Positions 1-11,400 of a stretch of DNA of 64,000 nt are shown here, piece by piece. Source of the DNA: CAIKNB01 sp041658705. GTDB taxonomy: Bacteria; Patescibacteriota; Patescibacteriia; 2-12-FULL-60-25. The stretch spans positions 57,415 through 121,414 of the forward strand of contig JBAZZT010000004.1 of the NCBI GenBank assembly GCA_041658705.1, given 5' to 3'. The stretch's first letter is position 1; every line of letters begins with the position of its first letter. Both the position numbers and the translations under genes were made by a program. The notes beneath the pieces were generated by a model, which saw only the letters and a program-made list of their open reading frames with translations, had not been told where the DNA came from and did not search any database.

Positions 1-2
1 CT

Positions 3-1001
3 TTGACTTTGGACGCGCAGAAGTTCGCGGCGGACATCAAAACTCTGGCCGGCAAGATCGAGAAGCCGGGCAAAAACGGCGGCTTGGAAATCAAAGACGG
101 CAAGATTGTGTCCTTCACGCCGGGTAATGAGGGCGTCGAAATCGATACGGCGGCGACTTACGCCGTGGTCATGCGGAATTGGCCGACCAGTTCGACCCTA
201 GCCATCGTTACGCACACCGCACCTGGGCGCCTGGTGGGGGAAGATCCGGAAAAGTTGGGCATCAAGGATTTGCTTGGAGTCGGGACTTCTAACTTTTCCG
301 GTTCGCCCAAGAATCGGCTCAAGAACATCGCGCGCGCCATTGAGCTCCTGAACGGCACGGTGATCGAACCCGACCAGATTTTTTCGCTCATCGACACCAT
401 GGGCGAGATCGACGGCAAGAACGGTTGGTTCCCCGAGATGGTGATCAAGGGCAACGAGACCAAACCGGAATATGGCGGCGGTTTGTGCCAGATCGGCACT
501 ACGGTTTTCCGCGCTGCGATGAAATCCGGCTTGCCTATCGTGGAGCGCGCCAACCACTCGTATCGCGTGCGCTATTATGAACCGGCCGGCACGGACGCCA
601 CAGTCTACGGTCCGCATCCCGACATGCGCTTCAAGAACGACACGGGTCATCCTATCTATATCAACGCTTATCAAAAGGGGAATGAGCTGTTCTTCGAATA
701 TTGGGGCACGAGCGACGGGCGCAAGGGCGAGATCGGCAAGTCGCACGTGTATAACATCGTCCCGCCTCCGCCGACCAAGTTGATCGAGACTCTGGAATTG
801 GCGCCGGGCAAAAAGAAGTGCAGCGAGATCGCCCACACCGGGGCTGACGCGGATTTCACTTACACCATCACGACCGCCGACGGCACAGTGACTGATCGAA
901 TTTTCCGCAGCCATTATCGGCCGTGGCAAGCGGTGTGCATGATCGGAGTCGAAAAGTTGAGCGACCCAATCGGCACAGCGACGTCGACGACGGCGAATTG
1001 A
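3..1001 (+). CDS. VanW family protein, 5' end cut by window
   Basis: The frame is open from the window edge, so the true start lies upstream; the TTG at position 3 is only the first possible start in view. The core around residues 95-235 is a VanW domain: it holds the signature stretch YGGGLCQIGTTVFRAA, then the HSYRVRYYEP segment and a GHPIYI strand. The roughly 90 residues before it resemble the peptidoglycan-binding (PG_binding_4) segment that usually precedes VanW domains. VanW proteins are envelope proteins linked to peptidoglycan, but their biochemical role is not established. The tail is Ser/Thr-rich. Family assignment is secure; function is not. Confidence 0.85.
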   Translation: MTLDAQKFAADIKTLAGKIEKPGKNGGLEIKDGKIVSFTPGNEGVEIDTAATYAVVMRNWPTSSTLAIVTHTAPGRLVGEDPEKLGIKDLLGVGTSNFSGSPKNRLKNIARAIELLNGTVIEPDQIFSLIDTMGEIDGKNGWFPEMVIKGNETKPEYGGGLCQIGTTVFRAAMKSGLPIVERANHSYRVRYYEPAGTDATVYGPHPDMRFKNDTGHPIYINAYQKGNELFFEYWGTSDGRKGEIGKSHVYNIVPPPPTKLIETLELAPGKKKCSEIAHTGADADFTYTITTADGTVTDRIFRSHYRPWQAVCMIGVEKLSDPIGTATSTTAN

Positions 1002-1013
1002 AGAGGGGGAAAG

Positions 1014-1084
1014 TGAATTTGGAATATGGAATTTAGAATGTGGAATCAGAACTTCCAAATTCCATATTCTATATTCTAAATTCA
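1014..1084. repeat. Imperfect long palindrome, family E (GGAATATGGAATTTAGAAT type)
   Basis: Two arms of about 32 nt, made of variations on GAATTTGGAATATGGAA, face each other around a short centre (TCAGAAC). A second member lies at 33765-33840. It fills the gap between the VanW gene and the Hsp20 gene. Confidence 0.8.
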
Positions 1085-1092
1085 CCATTTGC

Positions 1093-1098
1093 TATACT
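1093..1098 (+). promoter_or_regulatory. -10 box TATACT giving a leaderless hsp20 transcript
   Basis: The sequence TTTGCTATACT contains a TATACT -10 hexamer that ends 8 nt before the ATG at 1107. Transcription would therefore begin at or next to the start codon. No Shine-Dalgarno site is present. The same box recurs before 1599 and 39232. Confidence 0.5.
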
Positions 1099-1106
1099 CC
1101 CCCCGT

Positions 1107-1472
1107 ATGTACGAATTTTCACAGGATTGGTCGGGGACGGCAGGGGAGGGGCAGCTCTCGGTGGATGTCTTTCGCCAGGGCGAGGATTTGGTCATCCGCT
1201 CCACGGTCTCGGGCGTGACGCCGGAGGATTTGAACGTCTCGATTCATGGCGACCTTTTGACCATCCGCGGCAAACGCGAATTTTTGCATGAGGTTTCGGA
1301 GGACCAGTGGTTTTATAAAGAATGTTTTTGGGGCGCTTTCAGCCGTTCGCTGGTCTTGCCTTTTGAAGTCGCGGCGGACGCGGCCCAAGCCAGCCTGAAA
1401 AACGGCGTGTTGGAGATCAGGATTCCAGTGCGCGAACAAGGCAAAAGGGTAGCGGTGACATGGGAAGAGTGA
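1107..1472 (+). CDS. Hsp20/alpha-crystallin small heat shock protein
   Basis: This 121-residue protein has the alpha-crystallin fold layout: an N-terminal GQLSVDVFRQGEDLVIRS strand pair, VSGVTPEDLNVSIHGDLLTIRGKR, the WFYKECFWGAFSRSLVLP segment, and the closing LKNGVLEIRIP motif (family form A-x-x-x-n-G-v-L). It is an ATP-independent holdase that binds unfolding proteins. The ATG at 1107 is chosen over 1089 because the earlier one lies in the promoter (TATACT at 1093-1098) and the protein then starts where relatives do. It is a single gene, separated from both neighbours by palindromic repeats. Confidence 0.88.
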   Translation: MYEFSQDWSGTAGEGQLSVDVFRQGEDLVIRSTVSGVTPEDLNVSIHGDLLTIRGKREFLHEVSEDQWFYKECFWGAFSRSLVLPFEVAADAAQASLKNGVLEIRIPVREQGKRVAVTWEE

Positions 1473-1560
1473 GTAGGGAGTAGTAAGTAGTGAGTAGCCA
1501 GGCCGTTTGCCTGGTTTTTGCTTGCTATCTACTCGCTACTTGCTACTTACTACTCATTCT
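1471..1560. repeat. Palindromic repeat, family D (AGTAGCAAGTAGCGAGTAG type)
   Basis: A left arm of GAGTAGGGAGTAGTAAGTAG words is complementary to a right arm of CTACTCGCTACTTGCTAC words. The centre of the element is a separate terminator-like hairpin (1498-1519). Full or half relatives occur at 18456-18488, 54341-54428 and 54914-54948, always between co-directional genes. Confidence 0.8.
1498..1519 (+). terminator. Intrinsic terminator after hsp20
   Basis: CCAGGC, a 5-nt loop and GCCTGG are followed by TTTTT. It sits exactly in the centre of the family D palindrome. Confidence 0.7.
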
Positions 1561-1567
1561 CTTGTGC

Positions 1568-1573
1568 TATACT
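1568..1573 (+). promoter_or_regulatory. Extended -10 box TGTGCTATACT
   Basis: TGTGCTATACT is an extended -10 element 26 nt before the ATG at 1599. No -35 hexamer or Shine-Dalgarno site is evident. Confidence 0.5.
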
Positions 1574-1598
1574 CTGCGCATAACTGAAGAGCCATATC

Positions 1599-2267
1599 AT
1601 GCTGGAATCCATTGCCCAACGATGGAAGTTTATGGCCACGGAACAAAAGGTTTCTGTGGTCGTGCTTGGCATTTGCGGCGTACTGGCCATTGGCCTCTCG
1701 CTGTATAATTTGCGTTTGAGCGTGATGAGTCCTTTCCTGGCTAAAAAATCCGAGATGACGGCGGCTAAAAAGATCATCGGTCTGACTCAAGAAGAAGAAA
1801 TCGCCAAGCAGCAGCGGATGGACACCGACGGCGACAGCTTGTCGGATTGGGATGAAGTGAACATCTATCACACCAACCCCAATTTGCGCGACTCATGCGG
1901 CGACGGTAGGGCGGATAACATCCGCGTGGTCAGCGGCAAGAATTTGAACTGCGCCGGAAAAGCCGCGACCGGGCAGTTGGATGTTTCGGGAGTCGGTTCC
2001 ATCGCTCCGACCATGGGCGGCACGCAGCAGCAGACGACGGATAATCTGTTGAGCATGTTCGCCACCGGTACGGAGGCGGAGGCGAGTCCTGTTGAACCGG
2101 CTTTAGCGCGTGATCCCGCGGCGATCAGGGCGGCACTCAAAGGCAAAGTCGATCAGACCAAGCTCAATCAGTTGAGCGACACCCAGCTCCTTGAGTATTA
2201 CGACACGGCATTAGCAGAACAGAAAAAACTCCAAGCCGAAGCGGCGACCGGCACCGCAACCCAATAA
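1599..2267 (+). CDS. Membrane-anchored protein with calcium-binding DxDGDxxxD motif
   Basis: Of 222 residues, about 21-45 form one transmembrane helix (VSVVVLGICGVLAIGLSLYN). After it comes a thrombospondin type 3/EF-hand-like calcium loop, DTDGDSLSDWDEVNIYHTNP, followed by SCGDGRADN. Such loops with a trailing Y-x-T-N-P are common in surface proteins of Patescibacteria. The rest is Gln/Thr/Ala-rich and ends in a short helix. It lies just upstream of the giant secreted protein and may belong to the same surface system (inference). The exact function is unknown. Confidence 0.7.
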   Translation: MLESIAQRWKFMATEQKVSVVVLGICGVLAIGLSLYNLRLSVMSPFLAKKSEMTAAKKIIGLTQEEEIAKQQRMDTDGDSLSDWDEVNIYHTNPNLRDSCGDGRADNIRVVSGKNLNCAGKAATGQLDVSGVGSIAPTMGGTQQQTTDNLLSMFATGTEAEASPVEPALARDPAAIRAALKGKVDQTKLNQLSDTQLLEYYDTALAEQKKLQAEAATGTATQ

Positions 2268-2276
2268 CAACCTATG

Positions 2277-2418
2277 CCGTGTAAGACAAAAACTATGAGT
2301 ACAGGCTGTGTGACCATTTATCTTTCTTTCGGCATCAATGGATCGAAGTCTTACAATGCGAAAAGATCCCACTTTAATCAAAGGTCAAAAGCTAAAAAAT
2401 AGTTTTTGTCTTACACGG
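2277..2418. repeat. 19-bp perfect inverted repeats bracketing a 104-bp AT-rich spacer
   Basis: The 19-mer CCGTGTAAGACAAAAACTA at 2277-2295 recurs as its exact reverse complement at 2400-2418. The left arm starts 10 nt after the upstream stop codon and the right arm ends 2 nt before the ATG of the giant gene. The spacer is AT-rich. A third, partial GTCTTACA word lies inside it. The arms could fold into one long stem, serve as a pair of operators, or be the ends of a miniature mobile element; the sequence alone does not decide. Confidence 0.75.
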
Positions 2419-2419
2419 T

Positions 2420-5400
2420 ATGCTTCCCGCGTGGCTGTCCAAAAATAAAAACAAGTTCGTCCTCGGAGGACTGACCCTCGTCCTGGCCTTGGGTACGGTC
2501 ATCGTGGCCTATCCGAAGAAAGCGGAAGCGAGTTTGTTGCAGGCTGATCCGAACGCGGCTATCGCGGCTCGGGCGCAACTTTGCGGCTACGTGACCGGTG
2601 CCGGCACTTCTCCGGGCGCGACTTCGATCATCGGCTTGATGCCGGAATGCCATTATTACGAAATCTACAAGGCCAAGGTGGACATGATCCAATCCACCAT
2701 CCAGTTCGGAGTGGTGCGGGCTTTGCTCGGCGCGCTGCAATACGGCACGCAGATGATCGCCCAACAGACGGCGCAGTGGATTCTCGAAGGCGCGCACGGT
2801 AAACCGTCATTCTGGACCATGAACTGGGGAGAATTCCTGGCCAACGTGGGCGAGGACGCGGTCAACCGGTTCATCGGCGAACTGGATAAGACCATGCAGG
2901 GTTGGGGCTTGGGCAGCTTGTGTACGCCCATGTCGCTCAACATGCGTTTGGCTTTGTACATCAAGCCCATCGTGCCGCAGGCCTTTCAAGGTTGCGACTG
3001 GGCCAAGATGAAGGGCGCGTTCAACCAGACAAAAAATACTTTTTCGCCCACCGAAATCGCGGCAAATTTGCGCAAGTCGGTCCAGCCCGGAGGCAACCAG
3101 ATCGATATGATGCTCAAGGTGAACAGCGAAATCCTGGTGAACAAGGAGGCGGCGGAGAAGTGGTATGAAAAACAACGTATTGAGACGCGCGGCTTCAAAT
3201 CGATCACCGATTTGATCAGCGGCAAGATCAAGACGCCGGCCGAAGTCGTGGACGAGACGGTGCGCCAATCCAACGTGGTCAAGCTGCAACATGACGTGAC
3301 CACGGCGGACATCAATGCGCTGGCCATGGCCGCGTTCTGGGCTGGGTTCGAACAGTTGCCGCAAGTCGCTGCCTCGCAATTCCTGAACACCTTGGCCGTG
3401 GGCGCATTGCAGAAGTTTTTCACTTGGATTTTCGGCGGCATGACGGGCGGCGACGAGACTTGGTATAATCTCGATTTATCCGATCCATTCGCGCAACGCA
3501 GTGCGCAACCCAAGACCGACGCATTGCAAAAAGCCTTTTCGGACATGATCATCCCTGATCTGTTCACCAATAAAGACGAAGATTTCGTATTTGAGATGAC
3601 GTCTTGCGTCGAAGGCAGCCGCTCATATTGGGGTTGCAGCATGGACGAAGGGTTGGCTCAAGCGCTGCGGGCCTCGGCGGAAAGCGGGGCTTATACCGTG
3701 GCGCGTGCAGCCGGCATCGGCGGCACCGGAGCGAGCGAATATCTGCACAAAGATTGGGAGCTGATTCCCGAAAGCGAAGTCAAGGATAACCAGGATTCGG
3801 GTTGCTACCAGCGCGCCTACTGCGCCTCGAACCTGGCCAAGCTGCGCTTTGCGCGCATCATCCCGTTGGGCTGGGAGCTCGCCGCCAATTCACCTTTCAA
3901 CGTAAAAGCCAACGGCAGATATGTCACCTTGGGCCAGGTCGTCGCGGGTTTCAACTCCTGCAACGCCCAAGGACAAGTCGACGCCGAGCATCCGTGGTGC
4001 CATCTTATCAATCCCGCTTGGGTGCTTACGGCGCCGCCTTTCAAATGCCAACTCAAAGGCTATGGTACGACCCTGGCCGCGCCGGACACGCCGATGCGCC
4101 AGCAAGAATGCAGCGACCTGGTCTCCTGCTTGAAGCGCGATGACAAGGGCAAGTGCTTGGGCCAATACGGATCATGCTTATCCGAAAAGACGGTGTGGCG
4201 TTTTGGCGCCGACTCGTGCGACCAGAAGTTCGTGAGTTGCCGCACCTACCAGTCGCGCGCCACCGGCGCACACCAAGGCCAGAACGTATCCTATATAAGG
4301 AATACCATAGATTACGGATCGTGCAACCAGGATAACGTGGGTTGCCTGTATTATGCGACGACGCGCGACGTCACGACGACGAGCACCGAGCGCTGGGTGG
4401 CCACGACGCTCGAAGTCAAAAACAAGAAGGGCGCATTGGCCGGTTATGACATCCGCCAGATGCCGCGCGTGTATTTTGATGCCACGGTGCAGGCTTGCGA
4501 TGCGTCGTCCGATGGTTGCACCAAAGTGCAGCGCGTCAATCCCGGCAGTCCGGCGTTCAACCTCGTGCGCAACGGTTCCTTCGAGGACAATTTGGACAAC
4601 CTGCCGGACAAACTCGTGGCTTGGTTCGACGACAACGATAACCCGGTCGGACAGAAACCGTTCAACCCGGCGACGGGTCCGGCTTACCAAAGCGGCCAAG
4701 CGAGCTACTACAACGCCACGACGCACCAGCCCGTCACTCTTTATCCCTACCGCCCCTACGTCTTGTCTTTTTACGCTCGTGCCGACGGGGGAGCCGCTCC
4801 CGACGTGCAGGTATTTTTGGATCTGTATCAGGCACCGAACAAGCCGGTCGTTACAACGGGTCCGGCGGTCTACCGCAGTTCCAATTGCAGCAAAAAAACC
4901 CAGACTTCAGTCGGTTTGAGCAGCTTCAAACCGGGCAACGATTGGCAGCGTTATACCTGCGAGTTCAGTTCCAACCCGGATGTGCGTTTGGGCGTGCTGA
5001 AGATATCCGTCAAGAACGCGGCGCTGGATGACGTGCAGCTTGAGGAGGCTGATCGCGCGACGGATTACATCGATGGCGCAGCGGACAATCTTCCGGTCGA
5101 ACATATCAAACTGCCGCCGGAGGAATTGGGTTGCAAGGGCGATGCCAAGACAGACCGCAAAGAGTGCGCGGATTATGCGCTCATGTGCCAAGCCACTGAA
5201 GCCGGCTGCCAGGGTTGGAGCGACGCGGGGGATGCGAGCGGAATCGAAATCCCGGCCATCGTCTCGCCGCTTGATCGCTGTCCCAAGAGCTGCGTGGGTT
5301 ACGCGGAGTATCGCAAATTGCCCTCGGCTTTCGATCTGGTCAACACAGGCAACCCCACTGATCCGCAGAATGATTCCGCTGACGACACCGCGGCTTCCTT

Positions 5401-8400
5401 CGTGCCGAGCAAAGCCCAAGCTTGCAGCGCCGACGAAGCGGGTTGCGAAGAGCTGACTAATCTTGAAGCTTCGGCGCAAGGTGGCGAATCAAAACTTTTC
5501 TTGAGCTATGCGCGGGCTTGTAGCAAACCGGGTGACGATGCCAAGACCTTCTTCACCTGGGAGGGTTCGGAGGAGACGGGTTATCAATTGCGCACCTGGA
5601 GTTTAGTCAAAGAGCTTAACGCGGAGGGTCCGAAAATCCTGCTCAAAGCCGGTCCGGACGGCGTGCTCAAGGATCCGCAAGCCTGCACTGCCGCGACGTG
5701 GTCAGCCAAGACCGATTTGGATTGTCGTCAATTCTACGACGAGACGGGCAAGGACTATTACCGTTATTATTCGCAAACCATCATCTCGAGCGTGGACTGC
5801 CGCGATTACCGCAAGAACAATTCGACTTCGGACGATTGCACCAAGACGAGCGGCGACCCGAATAACTACAATCCGACCAACAAAGCCTGCATCTATCACG
5901 TGCTGGCGAGCTTGAGCAACCAGTGCAAGGAAACCAACGCGGGCTGTCGCGGCTACCTGGGCACGACCGGGCGCAACACCGCGACCGTGTTGCACGAGAC
6001 TTTCGCCGCCGCGACAAGCTCGCTTTTCTACGCGCCGAACAATCAAAAGATCAAGATTTCAAACGAGGCGTTGCTGGTCGGCGATCATTCGCTGCAGATC
6101 CAAGCCAGCGACGCCAGCGTGGATTTCACTTCAGCCACCGGCAGCTTGTACACCGTGAGCTTCTGGCTCAAGACGACCAAAGCGGGGAGTGCACCGGCCA
6201 GCTTGAAACTGGGCAACACGGTCGTGGGTACGTTCAGCCTGGTGCCCGACTGGAAACGCTTCGAGGTCGGACCGTTCAAGGCCGTCGGCACCAAATCAAA
6301 GTTGACTTGGAGCGGTTTGCCCGATCCGTCCTACCTGGACGAAGTCGCGGTGGTCCGTTTGCAGGACGTGGTTTACGTCAAAAAAGATTCGTGGGTCATC
6401 CCGCCCGAGTGCGACCAGACTGCCGAAGGCATCCCGCAGCCGCGCGCCATGTTGGGCTGCCGTGAATACAAGAATCGCGCGGGCAAAGTCGAGGACGTGC
6501 GGCAATTTTCGCGCCTGTGCCGCTACGCCAGCATCGGCTGTACCGCTTACGTCGACACACGCAACTCCGACAGTCCCTATGCCGAGACTTTCAAGCTCAC
6601 CGGGCTGAACGTGCCGGATCCGAACAATCCCGCGAGCAAACTGTGGGATACGCTGTACGCGGGCGATTCAGTCGTCACTCGGCTGGCGGACCGCTATGTC
6701 TATGCGGTCGACGAGCCGGGCGTGCATTGCGCCGCCGACCAAGCTTCGTGCCGCGCGTTCGGCAAACCCACCTTCGATCCCACGGGTGCGCCATCCAGCA
6801 CCTTCGAGACGGTTTATCTCAAAGACGACATCACGCAATATATGGATGCGGGCGGCGAACCCAAGGCCTTGTGCCGACCCAAGGAACTTTTCTGCGATAA
6901 ATTCACCAGCGGACAAGTCACCTCGTATTTTCGCGATCCGCTGAATCACGTCTGCGAATGGCAAGATAAAGTGGCGCTCAATAAATTCCCTGGACTGCCC
7001 GACGGCGAATATTCCGGTTGGTTCGTGATCGGCGCCGCAGTACCCACGCCGTGTTATCCCGAAAAGATCTCGAGCGGCAATACCTTTTTGAGCGAATATT
7101 CCGGCACGCCTAATTACCGTGGTTGGACGGACACTTGCCCGGTCGAACAGTCGGAGTGCACCGAATATCGCGATTCCAACGATCACACCGACCTGGAACA
7201 CCCGCAGGGCAAACCGTATTATTTCGTCGACAACAACCGGCTGGATAAAGCTTCGTGCCAAGGCAAAGTAGATCTGCTTTCCGGCTGCGTGCTGTTCCGC
7301 GACATGAACGACAGCCGCCTGACCTACAGCACCGACGCGACCTATGCCAAGTCGCACGCGGACGGCGACGTATCCGTCGCACCAATCAATTGCAGTACCG
7401 ATGCTGACAATCCGGCTTGCCAAAAAGTCGGATACTGCGTTAACCAAAGATTCAAGATCTGGAGCAATACGAAGCAAGCCTACACGGGAGAGTCGTCGGA
7501 CATGACGCAAATCCAAGAAACCAAGAAGCATATAAATGATAAATGTACGACCGACAAAGATTGTTCGGTGACGGCGTCGGCCGTCGGTCCGTTGGCTGAC
7601 GAATATCGTATTACCGGAACTTGCCAAGCCAATGACTCCAACCTGCTCGTCAAGGTAAAACTCGATCGCGATTGCCAGACCTGGCTCGGTTGCGCCAGCG
7701 GCGAGACCGTCTACGATCCGGTGCAGCAGAAGTACAAAGATTTATGTACCGAACTCGCGACGTGCGACAAGGCGGGCGGGACGGGCAACCAATTCTGCTC
7801 GCATTACGTAGACCGTGTCAGCGCGCCGTCCGGCGTCGGTTTTCAGGAAAAAGTCATGCGTCAGGGCGCCTTCGTGGATTCCACGCTCTACGCTTCGCGT
7901 TCGGTCGGCTTCGGCGATCCGGATTATTCCAGCTTCAGCTTGCCGTACCATTTCCAAATCGCCGATCTGCAGAACCGGGCCGTGGGCTTTGAGCTCCTCG
8001 CGAACCATGCCGGTAAGGTGCGCAACAGTTACTCCGACGACTTCCGCCTGACCGCGGCCGTGCCCTTGGCGTTTGGCGGTTTTAACGCCCTCGATCCCTA
8101 TGCCGCGGACATCATCAAAGACAATTTATATCCTTACCTAAACCTGTGCCGCCATCGCCAGACCAAGGCCGTGGGTTATTATTTGGCCGACCCTGGGGAT
8201 ACGGCTATCCCGCGCAAACCAACGGAAAAAGTACCGCGCTGTTATTTGGCGATTGACCGACCATATACCCAAGTCGCCTCCGACCTCCAAGGTTCGGGCG
8301 TCAACCCGCGCAACGCGCAGAATTTGGCTGATGTGTTCGAGCAGTCGGGCAACGTCAAGGCCAACCAACAACTTACCCAAGCCTTCCCTAATTCAGAATG

Positions 8401-11400
8401 CCGCTCATATCCCGAGACCAATTCTCCGTTCGACGCGCGCTTCGTCAAAGATTGGAATCTGGATGCCGAACCGCCCACGCCGCTGAATCTCGTCGAAGGT
8501 TACGCTGGCGTGCCGACTTGTGAGTACGGCGAAAATTGCGATTGCAGCTATCAAAAAGTCAATTACGCCAACCGTTCCAAATATTACGCGGCGTACGGCG
8601 CATCTTTCCCGCCCGGCGTGTGCCAGGGCGGTGATAAGGACGGGCAGGCTTGTCGTCCCAACGAGGGAAGCGGAGCCGTTGCGCTCACTCTTGCGCCGAC
8701 GAGCACCGCAGGCGGCAGTGAAATCCCGGACATGAACCTGTGCACCGGCGGCGGCTCTTGCGTGCCTGTGCAATCCTACAGCTTGATCCGTGGCATCGCC
8801 GGACAATGTTTGCAGCGCGACAATGCGCGCACCCTGGGCGGCGCCAAGGAATACAATCCTTGCTTGGTGTGGAATCCCGCGCCGGTGTTGTTCGGCAAAG
8901 ATGACATCTACCATTATTATCCGACGGCCGGCTATCTGCCGCCTGCCGAATCAGGGGAGTACTACTGCGTCTCGGATGCGCGCGAGCCCCGCAGCTTCAA
9001 AACCAGCGTGGAAAACAACATCATGGGTTGGAATTGGTTCGATAAAGATAATCCGCTGGTCTTGATCCAGAAAAATCTTGATACCTCCATCATCGCCGAA
9101 CCACCGGGCAAGATGACGGCATTCTGGTTCGATGAATGTTTCAGCATGGATCCGGGCGGCGCCTCGGACAGCGACCTGCCCTTAGGTTGGTCCGGCATGC
9201 CCGGGTTTACGGGCAGCGGCAACGACGACGACTTCTACGAAAGAGCTTGTGGCTGGGGACACGCCTCGATCGACGGGACCAACGCGCGCGGCACGGATTC
9301 CGGAGCGAGTTGCGCTTGGGTCAGGACGCAGAATTCCGGCGCCAACATGGCGGCTGATTTTACGGCCGGCCGTTGGGTGACGACCGGACAGGGCGTGAGC
9401 CGGAACTACGCGGAATATTTCGTGCCCATCAATGGCAAGTATTGGGCCAAGTGGCTTTTGCAAAGCAAGACGGATCCGGGGGAAGTCGACATCAAGAACG
9501 CGCTGCTCGAAAAGAATTTCAGCTATTTCGACTTCAAGCCGCTCTACAAGACGGGCGCCGGCGGCGGAGCGTGCTCCTTGAGCGGCTGGTGGGCGGATGA
9601 GTTCCCGTTGGAGGGGACTGCCGCCGGCGTGGACAAGGGGCAGAACCAACTGATCAAGAACATCATGGCCGAGTGGAGCAAACTGACGTCGCAAAAATCC
9701 GATTTCGTGCGCAACCAAAAAGGCGAGCTCATCAAACTGCCGTGCTTATACAACGACAAGAACACGCAGGATGAGTCGGCCGACGATTATTGCTACTACA
9801 AATTCTGGCAAGCGGATTTTCGTGGCCAAGGCGCCAAAAAATTCCAGATGATGGATGATGACTTCGGCGGCGCGCACAAACTTTCCGCCCCGGACGTGCT
9901 CTACATGGAATCAGACGGTTCCAAGCCGTTCTTCTCGATCCGCGCCATGTTTGAGGACGCTTCGCTGACGGACAACGCCATCAAGGAAGAGGACATCAAA
10001 GGCAACAGCGGCAAACTGGGCGGCCCCTTCCGCTTCGTGGGTTGGTGGGTCACGGCCTCGTTCCCCGGCGCCAGCAACAACCGCTACATCTACATGACGC
10101 TCGATATCGGCCACGCCGACATCTGCAAAGAGGTGGCGCGCGTCAGGTCCTCGGTCAACGGCGACAGCGTGGCGTTCACGGATCGCGTTTGGGACGGATC
10201 AGGCTTTAGCCTGCCGCTCCTGGGTTATCTGTACGGCGAGACGAATGCACCGTTCGGTTCGGCGCGGCACACACGTGAGATCGGCATGGAGCCGCTGTTC
10301 CAAGTCAAAGACAAGAAAGTCGCCGCCAACTTCCGCATGAGCGTGGCGAAGCCGACTTTCATTTCCGCCGGCGCCAAATTTTTCCGCTTGGGTGAGTTGC
10401 CCAAAGCCAATTGGGCCTGGCTCTCCAACCTGTTCGCCAAAATCTACAACGTCTACCGCTATTACGATTTGCCCGTCGACAAGTCCTCCTACGCCTGCGT
10501 GAGCGGGCCGCAGTTCGGCAAACGCTGCTCGCCGGATCCGCTTTCGAGCCAAAGCACCTGCGGCTGGCAGGGCACCTGCAACCCGACCCTGCTCCAAGTG
10601 GATGCGGGAAGCGCTTTCTGCAACTCGCTGTCCGGAGTGAACGCCGGCCAAGCCTGCGGCGCCGGCGGAGGCAGCGGACTCGGCAGCTATCATGTATGCC
10701 ACGCTGCGCCTTTGCGTAACGTTGGCGGACAGCTCGCGCCGCAATATGCGCCGTGCCAGGTGGATTCCGCGCTGTGGAGCACTAATAATGATCATTATAC
10801 CTACACAGGCACGGCCAGTTCCGATCCGTTCAATGCTGTGACCGTGCAACATTGCATAGACGCCAAATCCACAAACTGCATTAACCTCACGCGAGCCACG
10901 GCGGCCCAGGCCGGAGCCTTCAAGTGCGCCAACAACGCCGTGCATTTCCCCGACGGAACCCGCGCCTGGTGCCGCAAACCCAGCGGCGGCAATGCTTCGA
11001 CGGATTGTCCGATTGAAGTGCACGGTGATTGCGATGGCACGGCAGGGCATTGCGCACCCGGCTGGCGCGACGGAACGTACCAGGCTCAAACCGGAGGATA
11101 CGAATACGTCAAATGCAGCAATAAGGATTCGGATTCCGCATGTTCATTCACCTGGCAGAACTGGTGGTACAACGATATGAAGAGGGCTTCGGGTTTTCCT
11201 GAAAAGCCCATGCCTTACCCGGATGAACACGCCATCGTTGCACAAGTGCAACACGCTGAAGGCGCGTTCTTCAACGTCCAAGTCGATCCCATCAACGGCA
11301 GTTACCCGATCAACACCAACTATCCGGTGAACGGTTGGGTGCCTGACCCGGCCACGGCCGCCAACATAAAGATCGAAGGCAACCTGTGGTGGATGGGCGG

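Noticed and set aside
198..1088. Long minus-strand frame opposite the VanW gene
   Set aside because: It mirrors the codon structure of a clear gene on the other strand and its product has no recognisable domain.
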